A stretch of 64,000 nucleotides of DNA from Bryobacter sp. Lineage in GTDB: Bacteria; Acidobacteriota; Terriglobia; Bryobacterales; Bryobacteraceae. Within the stretch, counting starts at the first letter, position 1; every line of letters begins with the position of its first letter. The notes under the pieces were generated by a model, which was not told the origin of the DNA, did no database searches, and saw nothing but the letters and a program-made list of their open reading frames with translations. The stretch covers positions 62,001-126,000 of the forward strand of contig JALHNH010000009.1 of assembly GCA_022843625.1 (NCBI GenBank). Direction: 5' to 3'. Shown one piece after another: positions 36,034-44,882 of this stretch. Made by a program: the position numbers and the translations under genes.

Positions 36034-36836
36034 CAGGTAAGGCTCACGAAAATTTGAGTGATCAGCACATCGATCACAAAAACCCATACGCTCGACACGA
36101 CGACGGCTTTGGTGGTCGCTAGCCCAACTCCTTGCGTTCCGCCAGAAGTGCGCATTCCGTAAAAGCAACCAACAAGTGAAATGACGATGGCGAACACAAA
36201 AGGTTTCATCAGGCCCTGCACCATGTCGTTCAGAGCCAGCACATCGATGGCTGAGCTCCAATATTGGTTTGCGGTGTTGCCGATTACCGTGACAGCGATG
36301 ATAAGGCCGCCGAGGAGACCAACGAAATCGGCAATGGCGGTGAGAAGGGGCTGCATGAAGGCTGTGGCGATGAGTCTGGGGACAATCAGCTTCTGGATTG
36401 GATCGGTGCCCAAAGCTCGCATGGCGTCAATCTGCTCAGTGACTTTCATGGAGCCGAGTTCGGAGGCAATACCCGAAGCGTTGCGGCCAGCGATGAGCAG
36501 CGCCGTAAGGACGGGCCCGAGTTCGCGAATAATGCTGATGGAGACAACCTGACCGGTTTGCGAAGTAGCGCCGTAGGTTGCAAGGGCGCGGGACATCTGC
36601 AGCGTCATGACAATGCCGCTGAACGCCCCGATCAGCGCAACGATAGGCAGGCTGCCTACGCCAATCGAATCCATCTGCATCAATATGTCTTTCCAGTAAA
36701 TGGGAGGCTTCGTGACGTTTCTAATGCTGCGGGCAGCAAGGTAGAGAAAGTCCTGAAAACTCTGTACTGGGCTTTTGAGGTAATCGAGCAACCGGCTTGG
36801 CCCCTTATGGTTTGCTTTGCGTTTTGATGCTAGCAT
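36033..36836 (-). CDS. MlaE-type ABC transporter permease
   Basis: About 267 residues with five to six membrane segments. PIVALIGAFSGIVMTLQMSRALATYGATSQTG, IRELGPVLTALLIAGRNASGIASELGSMKVTEQIDAMRALGTDP and QPLLTAIADFVGLLGG are MlaE signatures. It is the first gene of a permease-ATPase-MCE operon for phospholipid transport. Start uncertain: ATG 36836 has no Shine-Dalgarno, whereas TTG 36791 has AAGGGG 9 bases upstream and gives 252 residues. It is divergent from the P1 peptidase gene, with start codons only a few bases apart if ATG is used. Confidence 0.88.
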   Translation of the reverse strand: MLASKRKANHKGPSRLLDYLKSPVQSFQDFLYLAARSIRNVTKPPIYWKDILMQMDSIGVGSLPIVALIGAFSGIVMTLQMSRALATYGATSQTGQVVSISIIRELGPVLTALLIAGRNASGIASELGSMKVTEQIDAMRALGTDPIQKLIVPRLIATAFMQPLLTAIADFVGLLGGLIIAVTVIGNTANQYWSSAIDVLALNDMVQGLMKPFVFAIVISLVGCFYGMRTSGGTQGVGLATTKAVVVSSVWVFVIDVLITQIFVSLT

Positions 36837-36843
36837 ACCGTTC

Positions 36844-37812
36844 GTGAATGGGCTTACGGCAATTAGCGGCATCCGGGTAGGACATGCCACAGACCTGGAA
36901 GGAATTACCGGTTGTACGGTGATTCTTTGCGAGGGCGGGGCGACGGCAGGAGTGGATATTCGCGGGGGCGCCAGTGGCACTTCCGAGATTGGTGTGCTCG
37001 ACCCGATGCACATTACACCAACAATTCATGGGCTCGTATTGTCCGGCGGGAGTGCCTTTGGGCTGGAAGCTTCAAGTGGCGTAAGGCGCTTTCTTGAGCA
37101 GCACGAAGTTGGATTCGATATGCGCAGTGCGCGAATTCCTATTGTGCCGTCAGCGATTCTTTACGATCTGGGGATCGGAAACGCACATGCCCGGCCTTCG
37201 CGGGAGATGGGTGAGGCGGCAGCAGCGGCTGCGTTTGCTTCAAAGCCCCACGCATTGATCGAAGAGGGGAATGTGGGTGCCGGGACGGGCGCAACGGTCG
37301 GCAAGATCAACGGGATGAATTTTGCAATGAAGGCAGGGCTGGGAACGGCGGTGTGGAATCTGAGCGGCAAGTTTTCCGGGATTCAAGTGGCTGCGATGGC
37401 AGCCGTAAATGCATTTGGGGATGTTTTGGATGCTCAGGGGAAAGTTCTGGCAGGAGCCCGAAAGACACCGGACGGAAACGGCTTCGCAAATACTTCAAAG
37501 CTGATGCTCGACGGTGCTGAGGCAAAGTTTGAAGGTGGCAATACAACGCTGGCAGTAGTGGCAACCAACGCGCGTCTGACCAAAGTAGAGGCCACCAAGT
37601 TGGCGCAATTGGCGCAGGCCGGTGTGATTCGCGCGATCTCACCGGTTCATACGACTCGGGATGGCGATACGATCTTTAGTCTTTCCACTGGGGCCTTGCC
37701 GGCGGTGGACATCAATGCACTTGGCGTTGCTGCGGCTGAGGTGCTGGCAGAAGCAATTCGACGCGCGGTGCGGAAGGCAAAGAGCCTAGGCGGGGTTCCC
37801 GGCCTGGGTTGA
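36844..37812 (+). CDS. P1 family (S58, DmpA/NylC-like) peptidase
   Basis: 322 residues from GTG 36844. AISGIRVGHATDLEGITGCTVILCEGG is the typical opening. GLVLSGGSAFGLEASSGVRRFLEQ and GNVGAGTGATVGK follow. The autocleavage site of this Ntn-like fold is probably Asn233-Thr234 in GGNTTLAVVATNA, so Thr would be the nucleophile, as in NylC. Members hydrolyse N-terminal beta-amino acids, D-amino acids or nylon oligomers. TTG 36817 would add nine residues; GTG gives the usual family start. No signal peptide, so cytoplasmic. The 3' end overlaps the DinB-like gene by 27 bases. Confidence 0.85.
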   Translation: MNGLTAISGIRVGHATDLEGITGCTVILCEGGATAGVDIRGGASGTSEIGVLDPMHITPTIHGLVLSGGSAFGLEASSGVRRFLEQHEVGFDMRSARIPIVPSAILYDLGIGNAHARPSREMGEAAAAAAFASKPHALIEEGNVGAGTGATVGKINGMNFAMKAGLGTAVWNLSGKFSGIQVAAMAAVNAFGDVLDAQGKVLAGARKTPDGNGFANTSKLMLDGAEAKFEGGNTTLAVVATNARLTKVEATKLAQLAQAGVIRAISPVHTTRDGDTIFSLSTGALPAVDINALGVAAAEVLAEAIRRAVRKAKSLGGVPGLG

Positions 37813-38295
37813 TTGAATCAGCTTGACGGTGCTTGTGAGTTGACCCAGATGCCGCTGGGTGTGTTCGGCAATGTGGGCAAGAATCGTGCCCGCCGGTGAA
37901 GGGATTTTTGCCCTGCCGATTTCGCGAATCACTGTCAGGTCTTCTTCACGGATTGCGTTTACGCGCAGACGGGCGTCCTTGAGACGCTGCTCCAGGATCA
38001 CGATCAGCGAGAGTAGGGGCAGCGTTTCAGTGAGTTCACTTTTCAGGGTGGTGAGTTGATCCTGATCGAGACTGCGGCCTTCGGCATAGGTGAGGAGCCG
38101 GTCGATGGATTCCGCGATATGGCGGATGTGAAAGCCGACGGGGGTTAGGCCATGCGGACTCAGCCAGACTTGCTCGTCGGTGAGCCCTGTGGTGGTTGCG
38201 ATCACATCTTCTTCTGTTTGTTGCAATGTGCACAGCAGAAGGTGGCGGAGGGGATCGGTGGTGACGGGGAGACTTCTTAGCCAGACTTCAGCCAT
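37786..38295 (-). CDS. DinB-like metal-binding four-helix protein
   Basis: 169 residues, mostly helical. GFHIRHIAESIDRLLTYAEG and ILAHIAEHTQRHLGQLTSTV provide the three spaced His residues that bind a metal in the DinB/YfiT superfamily (thiol-S-transferase-like bundle). Family members use bacillithiol, mycothiol or unknown thiols; the substrate here is not known. The start overlaps the 3' end of the PL6-type lyase gene by 19 bases, making it the last gene of the oxidoreductase-sulfatase-lyase operon. Confidence 0.82.
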   Translation of the reverse strand: MAEVWLRSLPVTTDPLRHLLLCTLQQTEEDVIATTTGLTDEQVWLSPHGLTPVGFHIRHIAESIDRLLTYAEGRSLDQDQLTTLKSELTETLPLLSLIVILEQRLKDARLRVNAIREEDLTVIREIGRAKIPSPAGTILAHIAEHTQRHLGQLTSTVKLIQSTQAGNPA

Positions 38296-39335
38296 GTGGG
38301 GCCAGCTTCCTTGAGTGGGATGTGTTTGGGAACCGATGCGGACTTGGAATCGATGGTGTTGCTTTCGATGCTGACATCGATTGGATCGAGCGTAGTCTTG
38401 GCACCTTTAACACTTCGGGCGACTGGTTCAGCGCAGTGGACGATTGTGTTGTTGCGGACCATCGCACGTTTGACCTGAGCATAGCCGTTGAGAGGAGTGT
38501 CTGCAATACCCTGCATGAACGAAATGGCAGCGCGGTTGCCGGTGCCAGGAAGGTTTTCGAAGTAGTTGTCTTCAACCAGGTGATCTTCACCTATGATGCG
38601 GACACCGCCAGCTCGCTTGTAGTTGTCGCCAAAGAAAACATTCGCCAGCACTTTGCAGGCGTTGCCGTGTCGCAAGGTGAGCGTGCCGTCACAGGCTTTG
38701 AAGACGTTGGAGCGGTAGGTGTTGCCGCAGCTCTTGTTTGAGATGATTTCGATTTCGCCGTCACAGCCGGCGAACCAGTTGTGCTCGATCACGCAAAGGC
38801 CGGGTTGGAGCGAAGTGGAGGAATCACCCACGCGTATGGTTTCGCCGCCGTTTTCGCCGAGTGGTTCGCGGGGGCCAAAGAGGTTGTGATGGATGCGGTG
38901 ATTTGCGCCTGCCGTGTCGCCCTTCTTGAGCCAGATGACAAGGGTGGTGCCACGGTTAGTTTTGCCCTCAATCGCGTTGTGGTCAAACTCGTTATCTTCG
39001 CCGTAGAGCGAGACCCACTTGGTATCGAGGGTTTTATCTGCACCGTTGTAGTTGGTGATGGCGCAGTTGGTGACGCGGTTGCGTTTGCCCTGGATGGTAA
39101 TGACGGCTTTGGGTGCGGCGCCGTCTTTAAAGTGCAGGCCTTCGACGGTATTGCCTTCGCCGCTGAGTGTGAGAGTAGAAGAACCAGTGAGGATGACGCC
39201 GCCGGGGGTTTCTGAGCGAACGTGGACAGCTCTGCCATCGAAGCGCAACGCCTTATCGCGGTAGACGCCGTTGGGCAAGACAATGGATTCAGCACGCAGC
39301 GCGAAGGGCAGAAGAACTAGACTGCGGCGGTCCAT
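38277..39335 (-). CDS. Polysaccharide lyase family 6-like parallel beta-helix enzyme
   Basis: 352 residues. A short N-terminal hydrophobic segment (RRSLVLLPFALRAES) is a plausible signal. The body is a right-handed beta-helix with repeated N..I..N.F patterns: NRVTNCAITNYNG, NRGTTLVIW, IHHNLFGPREPLGENGGETIRVGDS, CDGEIEIISNKSCGNTYRSNVFKACDGTLTLRHGNACKVLANVFFG. The NGGETIRVG and EIEIISNKS motifs match chondroitinase B/alginate lyase (PL6), which use Ca, Lys and Arg for beta-elimination on uronate-containing polymers. The gene begins directly after the sulfatase stop codon. Substrate could be alginate-like or dermatan-sulfate-like. Confidence 0.85.
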   Translation of the reverse strand: MDRRSLVLLPFALRAESIVLPNGVYRDKALRFDGRAVHVRSETPGGVILTGSSTLTLSGEGNTVEGLHFKDGAAPKAVITIQGKRNRVTNCAITNYNGADKTLDTKWVSLYGEDNEFDHNAIEGKTNRGTTLVIWLKKGDTAGANHRIHHNLFGPREPLGENGGETIRVGDSSTSLQPGLCVIEHNWFAGCDGEIEIISNKSCGNTYRSNVFKACDGTLTLRHGNACKVLANVFFGDNYKRAGGVRIIGEDHLVEDNYFENLPGTGNRAAISFMQGIADTPLNGYAQVKRAMVRNNTIVHCAEPVARSVKGAKTTLDPIDVSIESNTIDSKSASVPKHIPLKEAGPTWLKSG

Positions 39336-40805
39336 CTACTTCAGGATCGAGGCTGGAAATTGCGCAGCTTTGGAAGCGTCGCCGTTGCGTTTATCCGATT
39401 GATTGAGCGTACGGTCGGCATTCAGCGGGATATACATACCACCGGTTGCTTCGAGAATTGCAAACAGCTTCTTGTTCATCTCAATTGCAACGGATTTATG
39501 CTCTGCTGACTCGATCAGGTTTTGCATCTCTAGCGGATCGTTCTGCAGATCATAAAGTTCGTCAAGATCCCAGAGCCCCTGGTAGCGGATGTACTTGTAG
39601 CGGTCGCCACGGATGGCGTGAACCGTTGGGGTCTGCGGGAAGTTGCGCTCCCAGTAGTATTCGTAAAGCAGCCCGTCGCGCCATTCGGTTTTCTTGCCCT
39701 GAGCAAGGCCGAGAAAGCTTTTGCCTTGAATCTCTGTTGCCGGAGCTACGCCAGCAGCTTCCAGGCAAGTGGGGGCAATATCGATGTTGGCTATAACTTC
39801 GTTCAACTTCTTGCCGCGCCCGAAGAGTTCCGGACATTGCAGCAGCATCGGTACCCGCATCGACTCTTCATAAGCAGTGCGCTTGTCGATCAGGCCGTGC
39901 TCTCCAAAGGCAAACCCGTTGTCGCCCATGTAGATCACCAGGGTGGATTCGAGCTGGTTGCGGCTATGCAGGGCTTCCATCACTCGGCCGACGCTGTCGT
40001 CAACAGCGCACAAGGTCTCGGCATAGCGCTTGTAGTATTCCTCAATGTCGAGTTTTGAGTGATAGGGGTATTCGACGCCGTGCCATGAGTTGCGCTGGTT
40101 CTGCACCCACATCGGCAGCCGCTGCTCGGGCTTGGCTGGTGCGTAGGACTTTGGATAGACAAACTTGGCGTTTGCAAATTTGCCTTTGTGGCGGGCAGCA
40201 GGTTCAAATTCCGAGTGCGTCGCCTTGTGCGAAAGATACATGAAGAAGGGGCGCTGCGAATCGGTTTTGCCTAGCCAGTCGAGAGCGTAGTCGGTGAGCT
40301 CGTCGGTGATGTAGCCCTTTTGCGGTACCTTCTTGCCGTCAATGTTCAGCCCGTTTTTCGTTGGAGAATAGGTGCCCTGGCCTCGGAAGCTCACCCACTT
40401 GTCAAAGCCTGGTTGGGGGTCATCACCTTCTCCGCCCATGTGCCACTTGCCGAAAAATCCGGTCTGGTAGTTGGCCTTTTTCTGTAGCAGCTCAGGGAAG
40501 AATTTTGTGCCTGGGGGAACGGGGTTGTTGTTGTCGACTACACGATGCTTGTGGGCGTACTGGCCAGTGAGGATCGAAGCTCGCGACGGCGAACAGAGCG
40601 CCGTGGTGACAAAAGCGTTGGGTACGTGGATGCCATTGCGCGCCATCGCATCCAGATGTGGCGTTTCAAGAAAACTCTGCCCCTTCAAAAAGCCCATCGC
40701 ATCGTAGCGATGGTCGTCGGTGAGCATGAAGATGATGTTGCGCGGGCGCTGCTGGACTGCTGCGGCAGCGATCGCAGTAGTGGAGATAAAGCCACGCCGG
40801 GTCAT
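39336..40805 (-). CDS. Type I (formylglycine) sulfatase with Tat signal
   Basis: 489 residues from ATG 40805. The N-terminus MTRRGFISTTAIAAAAVQQ is a Tat-type signal. NIIFMLTDDHRYDAMG carries the two metal Asp residues (30, 31). The catalytic motif CSPSR at 71-75 is followed by ASILTGQY; its Cys must become formylglycine. FFGKWHMGG and MGDNGFAFGEHGLIDK supply further active-site residues. It removes sulfate esters from saccharides in the periplasm. No formylglycine-generating enzyme is in the window. It overlaps the Gfo/Idh gene by one base (TAATG) and abuts the lyase gene. Confidence 0.92.
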   Translation of the reverse strand: MTRRGFISTTAIAAAAVQQRPRNIIFMLTDDHRYDAMGFLKGQSFLETPHLDAMARNGIHVPNAFVTTALCSPSRASILTGQYAHKHRVVDNNNPVPPGTKFFPELLQKKANYQTGFFGKWHMGGEGDDPQPGFDKWVSFRGQGTYSPTKNGLNIDGKKVPQKGYITDELTDYALDWLGKTDSQRPFFMYLSHKATHSEFEPAARHKGKFANAKFVYPKSYAPAKPEQRLPMWVQNQRNSWHGVEYPYHSKLDIEEYYKRYAETLCAVDDSVGRVMEALHSRNQLESTLVIYMGDNGFAFGEHGLIDKRTAYEESMRVPMLLQCPELFGRGKKLNEVIANIDIAPTCLEAAGVAPATEIQGKSFLGLAQGKKTEWRDGLLYEYYWERNFPQTPTVHAIRGDRYKYIRYQGLWDLDELYDLQNDPLEMQNLIESAEHKSVAIEMNKKLFAILEATGGMYIPLNADRTLNQSDKRNGDASKAAQFPASILK

Positions 40806-42007
40806 TAGAGTGGGAGGATCTCTTCGCGGATCGGGTCGAAATTGAGACGGCGCTTTTGCAGATAAGCAATGTTGCCGAGATGGCTGGCCTGGGCGGAGCG
40901 GTGGCCGATCTGGACGTCGCCATTGGGCAGTTTGCGTGAGCGGCAGCAATCGAGGAAATTCGCAACGTGTTCGATGGTTTGATCCCGTTCAGACTTGACG
41001 ACGATAGGCTGGGCGTTGCGTTCGTTGGGCCAGAATTCGTACTTGCTGCGGTCGATGAAGAGGCGGCCTTCAGTGCCGCACATCTCGACGGCTGCCCCCT
41101 TGATGCCGGGTGCGAGAGTGGCTTCAAATGTGGCTGTCCACTCTTTGGGGTATTCGAGGAGAACGTGAATGGTGTCGGGTGCGGTGCGGCCGTCCTTGTA
41201 GTGGTAGACGCCACCAGCGGCGACTGCCGAGATGGGATTGTCCTGATTCATGAACATATGAACGACATCGATCCAGTGGGTGAAGAGATCGGTTACCTGA
41301 CCGCCACCATAGTCGAGATAGGCACGGAAGTTGAAGTACTGTTGGGGATCGTAATCGCGCCACTTGAGCGGGCCGAGAAAGCGGGCCCAATCGAGATTGC
41401 TCGGCTTCTGCTGGAGCACTTGAGGGGCCTTGCGCAAGTGGTAACCGTTGCCGTGCCACCAGGTGCGGGCGAGGGTGATCTTGCCTAGCTTGCCCGTGTC
41501 GAAATATTCTTTCTTGGCCTGCAGATAGTGGCTGCCAGAGCGCTGTTGCATACCTACCTGGCAGATGCGGTTGTTGACGCGGGCGGCCTTGACGATCTTG
41601 GGCCCTTCTTCGATGGTGAGCGTGAGGGGCTTTTCCACATAGACGTCTTTACCGGCGCTGAGAGCGTCAATGGTGCAGCCGGCATGCCAGTGATCAGGGG
41701 TTGAGATCAGAACGGCGTCAACGTTCTTTTGTTCGAGAAGTTTGCGATGGTCAACGTAGCCTTTGGCATTGGGATAGGTGGTGACGGCCTTGTCGAGTTT
41801 GTCGCCCCAGATTTCAGCAACGGCGGTAACGTCCACCTGTTTGGTGTCATTGAACGTTTTGCAGACGTAGGTGCCTCGATCGCCTGCTCCGATCCAGCCA
41901 AGATTGATTCTGTCGTTGGCCCCCATGATCCTCGAATACGAGGCGGCGGTGAAGGCGGCGGCAGCTTGGCCACCAACGCGGAGTAGGTCTCTTCTCGAAG
42001 AACGCAT
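40805..42007 (-). CDS. Gfo/Idh/MocA-family oxidoreductase with Tat-like signal
   Basis: 400 residues. The N-terminus RSSRRDLLRVGGQAAAAFTAA is Tat-like. The NAD(P)-binding domain opens with INLGWIGAGDRGTYVCKTF and continues with ISTPDHWHAGCTIDALSAGKDVYVEKPLTLTIEEG, where the EKP motif holds the conserved Lys. The C-terminal substrate domain includes YGGGQVTDLFTHWIDVVHMFM. Folded export would carry the cofactor with it. It is the promoter-proximal gene of the sulfatase-lyase operon and probably oxidises or remodels a released sugar. It has a close relative at 57554-58873. Confidence 0.88.
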   Translation of the reverse strand: MRSSRRDLLRVGGQAAAAFTAASYSRIMGANDRINLGWIGAGDRGTYVCKTFNDTKQVDVTAVAEIWGDKLDKAVTTYPNAKGYVDHRKLLEQKNVDAVLISTPDHWHAGCTIDALSAGKDVYVEKPLTLTIEEGPKIVKAARVNNRICQVGMQQRSGSHYLQAKKEYFDTGKLGKITLARTWWHGNGYHLRKAPQVLQQKPSNLDWARFLGPLKWRDYDPQQYFNFRAYLDYGGGQVTDLFTHWIDVVHMFMNQDNPISAVAAGGVYHYKDGRTAPDTIHVLLEYPKEWTATFEATLAPGIKGAAVEMCGTEGRLFIDRSKYEFWPNERNAQPIVVKSERDQTIEHVANFLDCCRSRKLPNGDVQIGHRSAQASHLGNIAYLQKRRLNFDPIREEILPL

Positions 42008-42045
42008 GGATGGATTCTATCACTTGCTACGATGGGGTTAAACGC

Positions 42046-43380
42046 GTGGAATTCAATCAGATATATGTAATAGGCGCGGGTCTTGCCGGCAGCGAGGCGG
42101 CCTGGCAACTGGCGCGGCAGGGGCACGCGGTTGTGCTTTACGAGATGCGGCCTGTGGCGACGACGCCGGCGCACAAGACTAGCGAGATGGCAGAATTGGT
42201 GTGCAGCAATTCGCTCAAGAGCGAGAGCGCCAACACGGCACCGTGGTTGCTGAAAGAAGAGTTGCGGCGCGGCGGAAGTCTGTTGCTCGACATCGCGCGC
42301 GGCACGCGTGTGCCAGCGGGTCATGCGTTGACGGTGGATCGGGTCGAGTTCTCGAAGGAAGTTTCGCGCCGGATTGCAGCTGAGCCCAAGATCACGGTGG
42401 TGCGTGAGGAGATGAAGTCGATTCCCGCCAGCGGGAAGGTGATCATCGCTACCGGGCCGCTGACCAGCGATGCGATGGCGGCGGAGATTGGCCGGCTGAC
42501 TGGGTCTAGCAGGCTTTTTTTCTACGACAGCATCAGCCCGATTGTCGATGCCGAATCGGTCAATACCGAGATTGCCTTTGCGGGTTCGCGGTGGGGCAAG
42601 AGCATTGATGGCACCGACGATTACCTGAACTGCCCTCTGAACAAAGAAGAATACGAGCGCTTTCTCGATGAGTTGCTGGCCGGGGAAAGTGTGCCCGTGC
42701 ACATTGCCGAAGATCAGCCGAATACGCCGTTTTTTGAGGCTTGTCTGCCGGTAGAAGAGTTGGCCAGACGTGGCCGCGAGACCCTGCGCTTTGGGCCGAT
42801 GAAGCCGACGGGGCTGGATGACCCACGCACAGGCCGCTGGGCTTACGCGATCGTGCAGTTGCGTAAAGAGAATTGCCGCAGCGATAGCTATAACCTGGTG
42901 GGTTTTCAGAATCATCTGCGATTTGGAGAGCAACAACGGATCTTCCGATTGATTCCGGGGCTTGAGAATGCCGAGTTCCTTCGCTATGGGCAGATCCATC
43001 GCAACACTTACATCAATGGCCCGGAATTGCTGACTGCGACGCTACAGTTAAAGTCTGACCCACGCATCTTTTTTGCCGGCCAGATTTCGGGCGTTGAGGG
43101 CTATGTCGAGAGCATTGCGACTGGTTTTGCCGCCGCACAGTTTGCTGGTGTGGATGAGCCGAAGGCCTTTCCGCGAGAGACTGCCATTGGGAGCTTGTGT
43201 AGCTATATTTCCAGTGCCGACCCGAAACACTACCAGCCCGCAAACATCACGTTTGACCTGCTGCCAAAGCTCGATGAAGAAACCGCCAAGCGGTTGCGCA
43301 AAGACAAGAAAGCGCGTCATGCCGAGGTGTGCCGCCGGGCGCTAGAGAAACTCGATGAGCATTTCAGCGTCGCCGTCTGA
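42046..43380 (+). CDS. trmFO: Methylenetetrahydrofolate--tRNA-(uracil-5-)-methyltransferase TrmFO
   Basis: 444 residues from GTG 42046. The FAD-binding motif VIGAGLAGSEAAWQLARQGH opens the protein, followed by LYEMRPVATTPAHKTSEMAELVCSNSLKSES, the TrmFO signature. LKSDPRIFFAGQISGVEGYVESIATGFAAA is the C-terminal flavin segment. It makes m5U54 (ribothymidine) in the T loop of tRNA using methylene-THF and FADH2. ATG 42010 is in frame but only 2 bases from the divergent gene's start, so GTG 42046 is preferred. It overlaps xerC by 26 bases; trmFO-xerC order is also found in Firmicutes. Confidence 0.94.
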   Translation: MEFNQIYVIGAGLAGSEAAWQLARQGHAVVLYEMRPVATTPAHKTSEMAELVCSNSLKSESANTAPWLLKEELRRGGSLLLDIARGTRVPAGHALTVDRVEFSKEVSRRIAAEPKITVVREEMKSIPASGKVIIATGPLTSDAMAAEIGRLTGSSRLFFYDSISPIVDAESVNTEIAFAGSRWGKSIDGTDDYLNCPLNKEEYERFLDELLAGESVPVHIAEDQPNTPFFEACLPVEELARRGRETLRFGPMKPTGLDDPRTGRWAYAIVQLRKENCRSDSYNLVGFQNHLRFGEQQRIFRLIPGLENAEFLRYGQIHRNTYINGPELLTATLQLKSDPRIFFAGQISGVEGYVESIATGFAAAQFAGVDEPKAFPRETAIGSLCSYISSADPKHYQPANITFDLLPKLDEETAKRLRKDKKARHAEVCRRALEKLDEHFSVAV

Positions 43381-44284
43381 ACGTCTGGCCCGGTTTGAAG
43401 CAAGCGAGCTCCGGAGTGCCATAGCGGGCTTTCTTGAGGAGCGGGGGCTTCAATCCTCAAGCGTTCATACACTGCGTAATTATGCGATTGATTGCGAGCA
43501 ATTTCTTGAGCACTTTACGCCTGCACCACCAATTGCTTCGCTAGGCGTGAATGAACTGCGAGAATGGATGGCCAGCCTATACGAAAAGAATCTGTCGACA
43601 GTTTCCATTCGTCGCAAGGTGAGCTCGCTGCGGAGTTTCTTTCATTACTGCAGGACACTTGAGTTGTGCGACAAGAACACGGCCAAGTATTTGAAGCTGC
43701 CAAAGACACCGAAGAAGGTGCCGCAGGTGCTCGATGCCGAGGCGGTGAATTTCCTTGTCGACAACATCGGCAAGACCGAACTTAAGCGGCCATTCCCAAG
43801 GCGGGACCGCGCCATCTTTGAAGTATTGTATGGGTGTGGCTTACGCGTGAGTGAACTCGTGGGCTTGAGCCTTGGAGATCTGGATCTTGAAGAGCGCTGG
43901 CTGAAAGTGTTGGGCAAGGGCAACAAAGAGCGCATGTCTCCGATTGGCTTTAGCGCACAGGCAGCGTTGCGTGTGTATCTGGCCGAGCGCGTTGCGGCGC
44001 CGGGGGAGCAAGCGGTGTTTGTGAATTACAAAGGCGGGCGAATTACGACTCGCGCCGTGCACCAGATCACGAAGTTTTATGCATCCATGTTGCTGGGAGA
44101 CCCAAGTGTGCACCCGCATGAATTCCGGCACAGCTTTGCGACACACTTGTTGAATGCGGGGGCGGATTTGCGGGCGATTCAGGAGTTGCTCGGGCATTCC
44201 AGTCTTTCGACCACTCAGCTATATACGAAGGTGGCAATCGAGGATCTGGAACGGGTCTATCAGAAAGCGCATCCGAAAGCGTAG
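43355..44284 (+). CDS. xerC: Tyrosine recombinase XerC/XerD
   Basis: 309 residues. The N-terminal SAM-like domain (residues about 15-100) contains VHTLRNYAIDCEQFLEHF and SVSIRRKVSSLRSFFHYC. The catalytic domain has the Arg in YGCGLRVSELVGLSLGD, a Lys in LKVLGKGNKERMSPIG, HEFRHSFATHLLNAGADLRAIQELLGHSSLSTTQLYTKV, giving HxxR, the second His and the nucleophilic Tyr. It resolves chromosome dimers at dif. It follows trmFO with overlapping frames. The start could be slightly later, but ATG 43355 gives the usual length. No hslVU genes follow. Confidence 0.93.
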   Translation: MSISASPSERLARFEASELRSAIAGFLEERGLQSSSVHTLRNYAIDCEQFLEHFTPAPPIASLGVNELREWMASLYEKNLSTVSIRRKVSSLRSFFHYCRTLELCDKNTAKYLKLPKTPKKVPQVLDAEAVNFLVDNIGKTELKRPFPRRDRAIFEVLYGCGLRVSELVGLSLGDLDLEERWLKVLGKGNKERMSPIGFSAQAALRVYLAERVAAPGEQAVFVNYKGGRITTRAVHQITKFYASMLLGDPSVHPHEFRHSFATHLLNAGADLRAIQELLGHSSLSTTQLYTKVAIEDLERVYQKAHPKA

Positions 44285-44291
44285 GAAAGAA

Positions 44292-44882
44292 ATGACAAGA
44301 GCAATCGCAGTCTCGCGGGGAAAACAGCTTCAGTATGTGACGCTGACTTACAACATGATAGAGGCGGGTATAGCGATCTGGGCGGGAGCACTGGCCAGTA
44401 GCGTGTCGCTGATCGGCTTTGGCCTGGATAGCCTGATTGAGGTAACGGCAAGCATGGCTGCATTGTGGCTGTTGAGTGATAGCTCGAAGGAGCGTATGGT
44501 TCAGCGAGTGGTCTCTTGCAGCCTCGCCCTGCTTGCAGTGGGAACCGCCTATCAGGCATTGACCCGGAGCAACGAAGCAGAGAGAAGCTTGCCGGGCCTG
44601 CTATTGGCTGTGGTTAGCATTCTGGTGATGCCCTGGCTGTCGAGGGAGAAGAAGAAGGTAGCGGGGGCGCTGGGGTCTTCGGCCCTGGCCAGTGAAGCCA
44701 AGCAGACCGACTTCTGCTTTTATCTCTCGGTAATTCTGCTGTCCGGCATGCTGGCCCAATGGGTCTTTGGGTTTGTTTGGATCGACTCTGTCGCAGCACT
44801 TGCGATGACGCCCTTAATGCTGGTTGAGGCACGGCGTGCGTGGCAGGGCCGGAGTTGCGCAACCGGCTGCGACTGCCACTAG
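44292..44882 (+). CDS. CDF-like multi-pass membrane protein, short form
   Basis: 196 residues from ATG 44292, preceded by AGGAAAG. About five or six membrane helices are predicted. SVSLIGFGLDSLIEVTASMAALWLL and ALASEAKQTDFCFYLSVILLSGMLAQWVFGFVWIDSVAALAMTPLMLVEA resemble the transmembrane core of cation diffusion facilitators (positions of the metal-binding Asp), but the cytoplasmic C-terminal domain is absent. The tail RSCATGCDCH is Cys/His rich and could bind metal. It starts 7 bases after xerC. Stop codons of this and the convergent TolB-like gene share CTAG. Confidence 0.76.
   Translation: MTRAIAVSRGKQLQYVTLTYNMIEAGIAIWAGALASSVSLIGFGLDSLIEVTASMAALWLLSDSSKERMVQRVVSCSLALLAVGTAYQALTRSNEAERSLPGLLLAVVSILVMPWLSREKKKVAGALGSSALASEAKQTDFCFYLSVILLSGMLAQWVFGFVWIDSVAALAMTPLMLVEARRAWQGRSCATGCDCH

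Noticed and set aside
35170..36261. Longer ATPase frame beginning at 36261
   Set aside because: The extension is an out-of-frame reading of the permease gene; the start at 36033 overlaps the permease stop as TGATG.
42495..42525. Run of seven T inside trmFO as a possible slippage or terminator site
   Set aside because: No stable stem precedes it and the protein frame continues normally through the tract (LFFYDSI).
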